A DNA stretch of 64,000 nt from Colocasia esculenta (Eukaryota > Streptophyta > Magnoliopsida > Alismatales > Araceae), in NCBI GenBank assembly GCA_014218235.1, contig CM024764.1, positions 70,469,184-70,533,183 of the forward strand. The letters run 5' to 3'. Position numbers and translations under genes: made by a program. The notes beneath the pieces are model-generated. The model was not told where the DNA came from and did no database searches. It saw nothing but the letters and a program-made list of their open reading frames with translations. Of this stretch, positions 31,570 to 42,842 are shown one piece after another (position 1 is the stretch's first letter; each line of letters opens with the position of its first letter).

Positions 31570-34002
31570 CTAGTTAAAAAAACGCGCGTGTAATATATTT
31601 ATAAGTGTGGTATTAAAAAATATCATATATTAAAATATATCATTATATAGTTTAATTTTTTGAAATTAAAATAAAATTTATTAATTTTTTTCTTTAAAAA
31701 TATATTTAATATATTAACAATTTGTATACATTATTATGTTCATTGATGTATTTTATTATCTCTTAGAGTCTTATAGAATCAAATATTGTTTACTATTGAA
31801 CTTGATATCTTACAAATAATGATCTAAGTAAAATGACTATTAATAATATTATCATCATTTACTTGCATTTTGTTTTACTTCTAAAGCTATTTTAACTTAA
31901 ATTTGTTGTTAACTATTAGCTACATTAGTTATACTATAGTACTTTAATTATATTATAAATACAGTTATTTATATTATTTTAATATTTAATATATAATTTA
32001 TATAGTTACTATAAAAATATAAAATAGAAAACAAATATATTAAAAACATAAAATTATAAGTTATAATGTTAGTAAATAGATAAAATATAATAAAATAAAT
32101 ATGTATAAATTATAAATTTATAAGTTACATTTTCTATTTAGTGATATATATATATATATTACATTTCTTATACGTACACATAATAAATTTGAATTTATGA
32201 ATGTATTATAGTTAAATAGTGAATGTACATATAATTTTAAAGCATATAAAATTCAATCTTTTTTTATGTAAAATATTTAAATGATCACATTTGTTTATCA
32301 TGTAAAAGTTCAAAAAGTGCATTAAAATTTAATCATCACCAAAACATCTTCATCAACATAAACAAATATTTGAAATAAAATAATATATTTAACACAAATT
32401 AATCAATAGATATATATGTACACAAAACTTTATACATAATATAATGGACAATGAAAAAAATAAAATAAGAAAATCGCTACAAAGATTATAGAGGAGGAGC
32501 AGTGAGAGTTGTCAACCACCCCATGTGCAGTATGCCGAGCTCGAGTTATCTTGCCGAGCTCGAGTTATCTTTTCTCAACTTAAAAGTTCTGATTACATGC
32601 ACTGCTTTGTTAGTTCTCTCTCTCTCTCTGGCCATCTACTGCCACTACATCAAAACCTGGAGCAGCACCTTCAACATCTGTCCCACTGGTCTCTATCTAC
32701 CTACCAGTGTCTTCCTACAAATGTCTTCTCTTCTTCTTCTCTTTCGATCTTCTCTCTATTCTTCTTTCTCCTCTTCTCTCTCTCATCCTCCTGCTCTCCT
32801 TCTCTCTCCTTGTCTCTCTCTCTCGACCTCCGGCGCAAGGCCACCCATGCGGACACCGCCGCCTCGGCATGCCTGTAGCACCCGCCCGCACCCGTGCCCC
32901 TCCGCGCTCGCCGCCTACACACGATGCCGGCACCCACGCCCCTCCGCGCTCGCCGCCCGCACCCGCGCCCCTCCGCGCTCGCCGCCCTTGCACGTCGCCT
33001 GCACCCGTGCCCCTCCGCGCTCGCCACTCGCGCACGTCGCCTGCACCCGCCCGCACCCGCGCCCCTCCGCGCTCGCCGCGCGCATGAGAGAGAGAGAGAG
33101 AGAGAGTACACACCTACCGTCGACATCTCTTCTACCTCTGTCATCTCTGTCCTGGTTTTCTCATTCTTTTCTTCCATTTCTGGGGTGCATGGGGGCACAC
33201 ACACACACACACACAGAGAGACAGCCAGAGAGAGAGAGAGAGAGGACACACCTACCGTCGACATCTCTTCTACCTTTGTCATCTCTGTCCTAGTTTTCTC
33301 ATTCTTTTCTTCCATTTCTGGGGTGCATGGAGGCATGCCGGGTGATGACCACATTTCTCAATGGGGAGGGCATTGGGGTGAAGAAGGTGTTCCATGTTCT
33401 ACAAGGGGAGGCTGCCGAAGGGATCCATGATCAACTGCTTCAAGGCTGTGGCTTGGTGGGGTGGGAGTGAGGGTACCATTGCATGCATCCTCGGCGAAAG
33501 GGAGGATACCAGCTCAAGTTCTTCCAGAAGAAGCAAGACCACCTCGGCCCTGACGAGCTGCCGACGTTTTCCCAGAAGCACGCCATCCATCTCCCTCCCT
33601 CTGCGTCCGCTGCCGGGCCTTCTGCTCATGTCCAGGGAAGGATAATTTAATTAATTTGAACGTTTCTTTGCCATTGTTGTTTAAAACTGCGTTTTAATTT
33701 ACATTTTCATCATTTAACACGGCGTTTCAAATTGTACGTTTCTCGAACCATTTCAGGAATATTAAAGAGGTCCGTTTCCTCATTGAGAATTTATACTAAT
33801 TTTTAAAGTGGACGATTTTATTTCCTGACCGAGCATTTATACTGCGTTTTAAAGTGGACATCTCCGTTTACTGGCTGAGGAAATTTAAAGGTCAAATACA
33901 AACTAAAGAATGATGAACCGGGCTAATAAAATGTTGAACCAGGTTAACCAAAGATTGAACCGGACGAAAATTTAAAGTGTCTCTTCTAATATATAGTATA
34001 GA
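31570..34002 (-). mobile_element. Non-autonomous Helitron-like element, copy B
   Basis: Same termini as copy A (minus-strand TCTATACTA at 34002, CTAG at 31570-31573, A and T flanks). It differs from copy A in several indels: a tandem duplication TGCCGAGCTCGAGTTATCT near 32532-32570, a shorter GA run, and about 21 extra bases near 33821-33841. No Rep or helicase is encoded. It lies 36 bases from the start of Tat B, so both copies were carried together in the duplicated block. Confidence 0.62.
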
Positions 34003-34038
34003 TTAGTACGTTCCCATCTGGGCATTTCAAATTGTATG
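34003..34038. other. Short spacer ending in the Tat target duplication
   Basis: 36 bases between the Helitron 5' terminus and the Tat 5' LTR. The last five, GTATG (34034-34038), recur at 43418-43422 right after the Tat 3' LTR. Confidence 0.8.
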
Positions 34039-34612
34039 TGATACTGATAACCACCGCCGATGTTGAACACGGGTAGGGCCCACGAATAATGCCGACGATA
34101 AAGTCGTCGGGATTGACGACAAGGTCCTAGGCTAAAGATCTTTTCGTCCCCATGTAAGGAAACCCGAACTATCCTTACCTTCTCCAAAACTGCATGCCTA
34201 ACAAGGAAGGGCTCTAAGATCCCGGATCGCGACAGCTCCTCCATCCCCAGCTGGAAATCGCCAGCTACAACCCAAGAGATAACATCCGGTGATCACGCCC
34301 CTTACCTTGGGGCGCCGGCTCTACAAGGAAATATGCACGGCTAACTAAGGCAGGGGGGAAAGCTTACCTGGCTGAGCCCCCCTATAAAAACAATGGAGAC
34401 GCTTCAGACCAAGGTATGCTACTGGTGGCATAAGAACTCTCTCACTTCTTTCCTTTTGCTTGACTTGGGCGTCGGAGTGTCTCCCCACCGAGGCAACTCA
34501 GTGGTTTTTGCAAGTTTAGTCTTAAGCAGCCCAAGCCGACAACGACCCGCCATCGCCTCGGAGCCCACTTGGATTGACCCCGGTCAAATCCCTCATTGCT
34601 CGTGCAGAAACA
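34039..34612 (+). repeat. Tat B 5' LTR
   Basis: TGATACTGAT to GCAGAAACA. It is the counterpart of 8508-9080 and 42843-43417. Confidence 0.92.
34383..34390 (+). promoter_or_regulatory. TATA box of Tat B 5' LTR
   Basis: TATAAAAA after a C-rich run in the middle of the LTR, conserved in the 3' LTR (43188-43195) and altered in copy A. It is the likely core promoter for the genomic RNA. Confidence 0.6.
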
Positions 34613-34614
34613 TT

Positions 34615-34629
34615 TGGCACCGTCTGTGG
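34615..34629 (+). promoter_or_regulatory. Tat B primer binding site
   Basis: TGGCACCGTCTGTGG, two bases after the LTR end. Confidence 0.82.
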
Positions 34630-34660
34630 GAACTTTGCTTCGAGCAAAAAGCCACTCCTC

Positions 34661-37600
34661 ATGGCACCGAAGGCGAAGGCAGTCGTTCGCTCATCCGGCG
34701 ATGAAATACTTCCCACCACTGTGATAGATGAGATGGCTGGTGACAACTCAGGAGCAGGAGAACAAGATTCAACTACATCATCACGCCTGGAACGTGTCGA
34801 GCAAATCCTGGCAAATGTTCAGCAAGTGTTGCTAAGGCTGGAGCAGGAGCGGCGGGCACCACCGGAGCATCGGGAGCCAGCCACCCAGGCGGCAGATATT
34901 CACCCCAATCAAGCACCTGCCGCTGCGTCGGTCAGCCGCGCCGACGATCAGCGCCCCCCCTTCTGTTCTTTTAGCGCAGGGACCCGTCCAGGTCGACGCC
35001 CTGCCGCCGACCATCCCGGCAGTGCAAGTAAGCTCTCCGCAAGAATCGATGTCGTCACCGATCACTTCTCGGCAGAATCCAACCCTGCGGTCGACCCTCG
35101 ATGGAAAGATGACCTGCAGGAAATGAACAGGAAAATCGAGGCATTGCAGTGAGAAACACGCGCCCCTTCGGTGGCCACACTCTTGGCCACCTCCCCCTTC
35201 GTCGAGGAAATCACGTCGGCAACTGTACCAGACAAATTGCAACTACCAAACTTCAGGCAATATAACGGGACGACGAACCCCGTCCATCACCTAGACCATT
35301 TCCAAGGGCAGATAGAAATGGTAAATATCAATGATGCCCTAAAATGTCGCGCCTTTATGTCCACTCTGGATGATGCAGCTCTGCAGTGGTTCAAGTCGCT
35401 CCCCCCCCGATCCGTAGCTGACTTCGCCGACCTGGCGCAACGATTCCTAGATCACTTCTACAACATAGTGCAGCACTCCCTTTGCACCGACGATCTCTGG
35501 CTCGTTGCGCAAAAAGAGGGGGAGATGTTCCGGGATTGTGCGAAAAGATTTCAGCTGGAAATCATGAAGGTGGTCGACTTGGACCTGAGGACCGCGGTCA
35601 ATATTTTGACGAGGGTGTGTTCAAACGCCCTGTTCGTAGCCTCCATCGCCAAAAAGCCCCCGGTGAGCCTATCCGACCTGCTCTCTAGAATGCAGAAGTA
35701 CGTGCGGCTGGAATCAACGCTTGGAGCAGCAGGACGGCTCAGTCGGCCATCCGAGCATGGAGCTGCGAGCTCAGAACATAGTTCAAAGAAAGCAAAAAGA
35801 GAGGAAGCCCGCGGCGAGAAGCGCCGAGATGCAGATCGACGAGAAGGGGACTGACGCACAGAAACTGATCGTCGCCCCGACGATTACCGACACGCCAGGG
35901 ACCTTCCCCACTTCGGGAGGCTGCCTTCCGAGATCCTTCCAATCATTCAAAAGCTGTCAGAATTCAGAAGACCAGAGCCACTGACGAGGCCACCAACAGG
36001 CCGAGGAGTCGACCTGTATTGCGAGTACCATAAGGGGTACGGGCACCTCACCGACCAGTGCAGGAGTTTAAAGATGGAGATCGCCGAGATGCTGAAGAGA
36101 GGGCTCATCGACAAAGATGTCTTCGACGGCCGTGCGAAGGAGCGCACTCCCGAGGATGATCGAGAGGCACACAGGGGCAAAGGGGCCGTCCTCGTCCTGT
36201 CCGGAGGCCCAGCAGGTGGTGGCGATAGCGGAAGAAAGAGGAAGGCCTACGCAGCAGCCGCTGGCAGTACGATGAGCAAACTCTGTCTCAAAGAGGGTGA
36301 CGTCATCACCTTCTCCGACGAGGACGTGGTCGGAGTCAGCCTTCCCCATGACGACACGCTGGTAATACATGCCGACGTCGATGGGTATGATGTACATCGT
36401 ATCCTTATTGATAATGGAGCGGCCCCAAACGTCTTGTTTTATGACTTCTTTGTCAAAATGACCAACCTAAGCACCGACCTCAAACCGATCGCAACGCCCC
36501 TTTTCAGTTTTAACGGAGCACCCGTAAACGCCAAGGGGTCGATAAAATTAAAAGTCACTCTAGGTACCCGACCGCGACATGTAACCGTTGAGGCCAACTT
36601 CCTTGTGGTAAAGGTAAAGTCGGCGTACAACGCTATCTTTGGTCGGGGCCTCTTAGGGAAGTTGGGAGGGGTCCCATTGACCTATCACCAAAAACTAAAA
36701 TTCCCGACCCCGAGAGGAATAGGCGAGGTCGTGGGAAACCAGACCGAGGCCAGACGATGTTATGCCAACTCAATAAAAGCAAAAGCACAAGCAGATTCTG
36801 AGTACTTACCTTCTTCTTCTGATGAAAATATTGCAAGGCATGAACCAGCTGAACAAACCAAACCAATAGCCGTCGCCGGTGGGAACCTGGTGGTCGGCTG
36901 CGAACTTGGGGAACTAAACGAAGACATCGTCCACTTCCTCAGGAAAAATGCCGACGTCTTTGCTTGGTCGGACGACGACCTCGTCGGCATCGACCCGAAT
37001 ATTATTCAGCATCATTTGAACGTAAGCGCCGAGGCGAGGCCAATCCGACAGAAGAAGAGGCCGTTGTCGGGGGACCGACAAAAAGCCGTCGACGACAACC
37101 TCGCAAAATATCTACGTACAGGGACAGTAAGAGACACATTCTACCCCGAGTGGGTCGCCAACGTCGTCCTCGTACGCAAGGCTAACGGGAAGTGGAGGAT
37201 GTGCGTAGACTTCACCGACCTAAACAGAGCTTGCCCCAAGGACAGCTACCCCCTTCCTCGAATTGATCAGCTCGTTGACTCAATAGCAGGACACGAACTC
37301 CTCAGCTTCCTCAACGCGTACTCAGGATATCATCAAATCAGGATGGCGCCTGACGACGAAGAAAAGACTTCGTTCATCACAGAGAAAGGTTTATACTGCT
37401 TCACTCGCATGCCATTTGGGTTAAAAAATGCAGGTGCAACATACCAGCGACTCGTCAACACAATGTTCGAGGAACAGATCGGGAAGACAATGGAAATCTA
37501 TATCGACGATATGCTGGTAAAAAGCTGACGGGCCGAGGACCACGTCAAGGACCTAGCCGAGACGTTAATGGTGCTGAGGAAATTTGGGATGAAGCTCAAC

Positions 37601-40035
37601 CCCGAGAAGTGCGTCTTCGGCGTACGCGCAGGAAAGTTCCTAGGCTATCTCGTCTCCAACAGAGGAATCGACGTAAACCCCGACAAGATACAATCCATCT
37701 TAGACATGACGCCGCCAAGGATGATCAAAGAGGTACAACGTCTGAATGGTCGGATTACTGCTTTAAGCAGGTTCATGTCCAGGTCGGCGGAGCGATGCAG
37801 ACCCTTCTTCGAGGTACGTCGCAAAGGACGCTTCGAATGGACCAAGGAGTGCCAACATGCTTTTGACGACCTGAAGGCACTCCTAGCACATGTGCCGACA
37901 TTAAGTAAGCCTATTGCCGGGGAAGAATTATTGTTGTACCTGTCGGAAACATCCCACTCTATTAGCTCGGTGCTCGTACGAGAGGAGAACCGCAACCACC
38001 ATCCAGTATACTACACCAGCAAAGCTCTACGCGGAGTCGAGCAGCGTTATACCGACCTCGAAAGAGTCGCGTACGCTCTCGTGATGGCAGCAAGAAGACT
38101 ACGTCCATATTTTCAAGCACATAAAGTCGTCGTCCTCACCAACGTCCCAATCAGAACGGTCCTCACCCGACCCGAGGTCTCGGGAAGGTTGGCAAAATGG
38201 GCCATAGAGCTCGGCGAGTTCGATATCGCGTACAAACCTCGGGTCACGATCAAGGCACAAGATCTGGCGAACTTCATCTCCAAAGGAACGGTGAGAAGGC
38301 CCGAGGAAGAAGAAGAAGAAGACAACAGTCGCTGGAAAGTGTTCGTCGACGGAGCATCAAATGCCCGAGGAAGTGGCGCAGGAGTCGTCCTCCACTCTCC
38401 CGACGGCTAACCTTAAGGTACGCAGTTCGTTTCGGCTTCGAAGCTTCTAACAATGTGGCCGAATACGAGGCTGTAATCTCAGGACTAAAAAGGGCAAAGT
38501 CCCTCGGGGCGGAAAGAGTCTCTGTTTTCAATGACTCTCAACTAGTTGTAAGCCAAGTCGCAAACGAGTTCAAGGCAAAAGAGGCAAAGCTAGCCTCATA
38601 CATGACCGAGGTCAACCGACTACTTGCTGGATTCGATTCAGCCGAGCTGCTAAAAATCCCACGAGCAGAAAACTCTCATGCAGACGCATTATCCAAATTC
38701 GCCCCGTCATCGGAAGGAAGATCCTCTGTGCTAATTGAAGAGCTCAGCGAGCCATCGACATCGGCTAAAGAAGTTATGTGTGCTAATACCCCGACATCTT
38801 GGATGACCCCTTTGATAGAATTCATCACATGCGGCCTCCTCCCCGACGACAAACCTGAAGCCGACAAGACAAGGAAACGAGCAGCTAGATTCTTCCTTGT
38901 CGGTGAAGATCTGTACAGAAAAGGGTTCAGCTACCCGCACCTCCGATGCGTTCCCACGAGCCTTGCCGAGGAGATTATTAGTGAAGTACATGAAGGAACG
39001 TGTGGAAGCCATGCAGGTGCCCGCTCCCTCGTCAGAAGGATCACGCGGCAAGGTTTTTGGTGGCCCACCATGTTGAAGGACGCCGAGAAGTATGTTCAAA
39101 GGTGTCACCAATGCCAACTCTTCGGTAAGTTTGACCGACGACCTCCCGCAGAACTCACTCAGCTATTTTCACTGTGGCCTTTCGCCCAGTGGGGCATGGA
39201 CATCCTCGGCCCATTCCCACCAGCGGCCGGCCAGAGGAAATTTGTTATTGTGGCTGTAGACTATTTCACCAAATGGGTGGAAGCCGAGCCGCTGGCAACA
39301 ATTACCGACGCCAGCGCCTGAGTTTTCGTTTGGAAGAATGTTATATGCAGGTTCGGCGTCCCCAAAACAATCGTCACCGACAACGGCAGGCAATTCGATA
39401 ATGCCCACTTTCGCAGGAACTGCTCAGCCTTGGGAATAGATCACCGATTCTCCTCGGTCGCCCACCCACAGTCCAATGGGCTCGCCGAGGTTACAAACCG
39501 GACGATCCTTGACGGGCTAAAAAGAAGGTTGGAAGACCACAAGGGCCGATGGGCTGACGAGCTCCACCACATCTTGTGGGCATACCGCACAACACCACGA
39601 GAAGCAACCCAAGAATCTCCCTACGCCCTCGCCTTCGGAGTGGAAGCCGTGACGCCGGTGGAAATGCTCGCCCCCTCGGGAAGAGTCATCAGCTTCAACC
39701 ACGACCTGAACGAATCCTCGCTTCGATCCGAGCTTGACTTGATCGAAGAGAAGCGAGGAAAGGCGTCGGCAAGAATGGAGGCATATTGTAGAAGAGTGAA
39801 GAGAAGCTTCGACAGGAACGTCAAAGAAAGAAGCTTCAATGTCGGTAGCTTGGTGTTGAGAAAGCTTTCGATATCGGACCCGAGGTCAGCCGTCGGGAAG
39901 TTGTCGGCCTCCTGGGAAGGACCTTACCGCGTAACAGAGAACCTCGGCCAGGGCACCTATCTGCTCGAGGACCTTGAGGGATCTGCCCTGCCAAGAACGT
40001 GGAACGCAGAACACTTGCGGAAATATTATGCCTAA
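34661..40035 (+). pseudogene. Tat B gag-pol polyprotein (gag, PR, RT, RNase H, second RNase H, integrase)
   Basis: It starts at the ATG at 34661 (MAPKAKAVV) and stays in one frame to about 38410, interrupted only by TGA at 35150, 35852 and 37526. A 1-base frameshift near 38410 follows, and the second frame runs to the stop at 40035 with one TGA at 39319. Domains in order: gag (FRQYNGTTNPVHHLDHF, about 35250-35720), a CCHC-like knuckle (YCEYHKGYGHLTDQC, near 36020-36060), protease (LIDNGAAPN, near 36408), RT with YIDDML (near 37500), RNase H (to about 38260), a second RNase H (WKVFVDGASNARGSGAG, NNVAEYEAVISGL, from 38330) and integrase (HQCQLFGKF, GMDILGPFP, TDNGRQF at 39379, E at 39487, giving D-35-E). 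The C-terminus is GPYRVTENLGQGTYLLEDLEG. The second RNase H before integrase is diagnostic of Tat. Confidence 0.92.
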
Positions 40036-40059
40036 CCAAGGTGGAAGGCAATCGTGTCA

Positions 40060-40390
40060 TTTCGTTTGACGAGGTCGCTTCGGCACTCTTCTAAATAAAC
40101 GAGGTCGCTTCGGCACTCTAAGTGTACGAGGTCGCTTCAGCACTCTAAGTATACGAGGTCGCTTCGGCCCTTTTCTAAATAAACGAGGTCGCTTCAGCAC
40201 TCTAAGTATACGAGGTCGCTTCAGCACTCTAAGTATATGAGGTCGCTTCGGCCCTTTTCTAAATAAACGAGGTCGCTTCGGCCCTCTTCTAAATAAACGA
40301 GGTCGCTTCGGCACTCTAAAGTACACGAGGTCGCTTCGGCACTCTTCTAAATAAACAAGGTCGCTCTGGCACTTTGACATCGCACGAGGT
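40060..40390 (+). repeat. Tandem repeat between Tat B integrase and the antisense module
   Basis: About twelve copies of a unit based on CGAGGTCGCTTCGGCACTC. The unit is followed alternately by TTCTAAATAAA or TAAGTATA, giving lengths of about 27-32 bases. It starts right after the gag-pol stop. The minus-strand open frame across it (40057-40416) is a low-complexity product of the repeat. It could be a 3' untranslated or spacer repeat, and no function is evident. Confidence 0.85.
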
Positions 40391-40486
40391 CGCACATGCA
40401 TTCCGTCACACAGCAAAGTCGTTCATAACCGATTAAAAGTAAGCGCATCAGCGCAAAGTTCGACAAAAGAGAAAAAATACAAGAAC

Positions 40487-41431
40487 TCAAGTTTCCTTGG
40501 CCACAACCTCCTCGGCCACCACCTTCTCGGCTACTTCAATATAAATCTCGTCAGCCACTTTTGACATAGCTTCATCAACGACGATAGCGGCAGCCTCCTT
40601 CACATCCTGCTTTGCCCCGCGAACGGCCGAAAGATCGAGATCGGGAAACTGCTCTGCAACGCGAGCAAGGCAGTCATTATAGCCCTCGTGGTATAGGCCG
40701 GTTATCTCCTCGGCAAGCTCCTCGGAAGAACGATACTCCTGTATCGCCTCGTCTCGCTCATCCGACACGAGCTGTGTGGTCTTCTCGCGGTACACCTTGA
40801 ACGACTCAATCTCGGTGGCGAGGGTTGACTTCACCATCTGAAGCGCTTCCTTCTCGGCATTGAGGGCCTTGTTCGCAGAATCAAGCTGCGCCCTAATCTC
40901 ACCCTCGATCTTCTTCACTTCCTCGGCATCCTTCTGACGAAGGGACTTCTCAGAAGCAACCGCCGCCTCTACCTCGGCGACACGCTTGCTCAAAGAGTTG
41001 GTCTTCACCTCGGCTCGATAAACGAAGGCATCATAATTCGCCATTTGCGCCAAGACCGTGGCGTAAAACTCGCCGACCAGCCTCCGCGGCGACTTTGCCA
41101 AGGTCTCCGCTTTCAGCTCGACGGGGACCGACGTTTGGCCCCAATTAACAGGGTCAAAGACTATCTTGGGCCCGGTAGGCTCCTGCGGGAGGGCCGAAGA
41201 GGATGGCGTCAAAGTGTGGAGATGCTTCGTCGGTCTCTCCTCAACAGCTTGAGGCGAAGCAATTGCTTCCGAGCTCCCCTCCATCTCCTTCCTCGCGACG
41301 ACGACAGGAGCCTCGGAACCTTCCAAGGGGTGCTTCTCGACTCGTTGTTGATCCTTCCGAGCACGCACAATGTCGGCCAAAGAAGGGCCGGGCCTCGCCT
41401 TGCGCGTCGGGGATGTCATCTCGGCCATCAC
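40487..41431 (-). CDS. Antisense Tat ORF 2: predicted coiled-coil protein
   Basis: 314 codons, uninterrupted, on the strand opposite to gag-pol. The N-terminal third is Pro/Ser-rich and basic (MTSPTRKARPGPSLADIVRARKD). Residues about 125-270 are charged with Ala/Leu/Glu/Lys heptad character (RVAEVEAAVASEKSLRQKD), suggesting a long coiled coil. The C-terminus is acidic (EVAEKVVAEEVVAKET). I recognise no catalytic motif. It lies 46 bases upstream (plus-strand sense) of the other antisense ORF block and may be its second exon: on the minus strand TTTAAATAG precedes its ATG, which would suit an intron acceptor. Some Tat elements such as Grande carry antisense genes between pol and the 3' LTR. The role is unknown. 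Confidence 0.6.
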   Translation of the reverse strand: MMAEMTSPTRKARPGPSLADIVRARKDQQRVEKHPLEGSEAPVVVARKEMEGSSEAIASPQAVEERPTKHLHTLTPSSSALPQEPTGPKIVFDPVNWGQTSVPVELKAETLAKSPRRLVGEFYATVLAQMANYDAFVYRAEVKTNSLSKRVAEVEAAVASEKSLRQKDAEEVKKIEGEIRAQLDSANKALNAEKEALQMVKSTLATEIESFKVYREKTTQLVSDERDEAIQEYRSSEELAEEITGLYHEGYNDCLARVAEQFPDLDLSAVRGAKQDVKEAAAIVVDEAMSKVADEIYIEVAEKVVAEEVVAKET

Positions 41432-41550
41432 TATTTAAATGACAAACCAAACAAACTGTCAGAAAACACCAAAGAATTCATGAGAGAAAGCAAAAACAAT
41501 GCGCAACGACCTTTTGAGCCTTCAGCAACTCGTCGGATGGTTCGGTCAGG

Positions 41551-42327
41551 TCAGGTTTCTCTGTCTCCCGTGTATGAGAAGTCCACGAGCTCAGCTTGGC
41601 TAAGCTTGGGGAGCCCAAACGCCTTAAGACGAACATTGACCTCGGACCATTCGGTCGGGAAAGGCCAACCGGAGGGAGAATATATGAAAACAAATTCCCT
41701 CTTCCACCCATGCACGGATGACGGGAGATTCTTGAGGAGCTGACGCCCCGACCCAGCCGTAAAATATAGCCAATCGCCAAACGGTTTCACGGAGAAACAA
41801 TAGAAGAAGAGGCGGAGTGTCGGGAACACAGCAGCAGACACGCAGAGGGCCAGGAACCCGACGACCGACCGCCACGCATTGGGCGTCAACTGTGAAGGGG
41901 CGGCCCCAAGCTCGAAAAGCAGAGCTATGACAAAAGGATGAAAAGGGAAACGCAAACCGCCACGAACCGCCTCATTGTAACTACATACCCCACCCTCCTG
42001 GACGTAGTGGGCTCAAAACTGCTTATTGGCAAAAAACACTACGTCGGCGGAAAGCGTGGGGCTCAGGCGCTTCCTAATCCACTTAAAAGTCTCAGAGTTT
42101 GTCTCGCACCAAGCATCATTGACATTATCGGCCAGACGACGGTCCCCAGAGGTATGTGCAGAAGGAGTACGAGGGACATACCTCCCAGGCCGGACTCTCA
42201 AGACAAAATCCTTCTCTACCGGACCATAAATGAAGGTGCCGGTCCTAGGGTCATAGTTGGAGGGGGCATCGCTATCTGTCCTAGAGGAGGATTCCTCGTC
42301 AGAAGGCTGAGATGGCGTTAGGCTCAT
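41551..42327 (-). pseudogene. Antisense Tat ORF 1: plant gypsy-type transposon-associated protein
   Basis: One minus-strand frame from ATG 42327 (MSLTPSQPSDEESSS) to 41551, broken by a single TGA at 42013-42015. The N-terminus is acidic and Ser-rich. The C-terminal part (RFPFHPFVIALLFELGAAPSQLTPNAWRSVVGFLAL, GWKREFVFIYS, WPFPTEWSE) has the pattern of the protein family annotated in plants as putative gypsy-type transposon (Transposase_28 style). That family is common in antisense ORFs of Tat-like elements, and I recall it from memory only. A TATA box lies about 150 bases upstream. In the next frame the coding sequence seems to continue to about 41478, so a splice or frameshift probably links it to ORF 2. 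It has no known enzymatic role. Confidence 0.6.
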
Positions 42328-42470
42328 TGCTTACCTCGTAGGAGAGCAAGCGAAGGTTGAGCCGACAACACGCTTTTAAGCGGGAAAGGAAAGAGCGCGA
42401 CGTCGGAAGAACACTCCACAGTCACCAGGAAGAAGAAGCAGGTGAAACTCTTTCTCGCGACAAATCCAGC

Positions 42471-42478
42471 TATTTATA
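42471..42478 (-). promoter_or_regulatory. TATA box for the antisense Tat transcript
   Basis: The minus strand reads CTTATAAATAGC. It lies about 145 bases upstream of the antisense ATG at 42327, leaving room for a leader of about 115 bases. A donor-like GAGGTAAGC occurs just before that ATG. Evidence is positional only. Confidence 0.5.
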
Positions 42479-42825
42479 AGAACAGCAGCCATGGCGTAAT
42501 CAAACGATCGTAAGCGGGCTTGAGGTATCGAATGGAGGAGAAGCCGCCACGCGTCAGAAGCCCGACGGTCAAGTACTGTTCACCAGGATCGGTAACGCTT
42601 GCCGCCTTTCGGGTTACCATCATTAGCAGAAAGATCGAGGTGATCGCGCGCCGATCGGCCTCTCAAATCATCCATTAATGTGCACGATCCTCGATGCCTC
42701 CTGTCAGAGCCGTCGCCTGCAAGTGACGAGACCATTCTCGGCTTATGCATACAGAGATTCTCGGTAGAAACAGCGGCGAACGGTTATTTCCGCTGGGCTT
42801 CTCCTCGGATCCCGTAGATCCAAAA

Positions 42826-42842
42826 AGAAGCTGGGGGGCCAA
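42826..42842 (+). promoter_or_regulatory. Tat B polypurine tract
   Basis: GAAGCTGGGGGGCCAA directly abuts the TG start of the 3' LTR. Confidence 0.75.

Noticed and set aside
36400..36430. DNG in the Tat protease as an inactivating mutation
   Set aside because: The same motif type (DNGAAP, DNGSTP) occurs in all three Tat protease copies here from two families, so it is a lineage feature.
40060..40390. Possible CRISPR-like spaced repeats (also 48792-49345)
   Set aside because: The units are contiguous imperfect tandem repeats without unique spacers, and the context is plant retrotransposon DNA.
40057..40416. 119-codon minus-strand ORF
   Set aside because: It is a translation of the tandem repeat at 40060-40390 and has no independent support.
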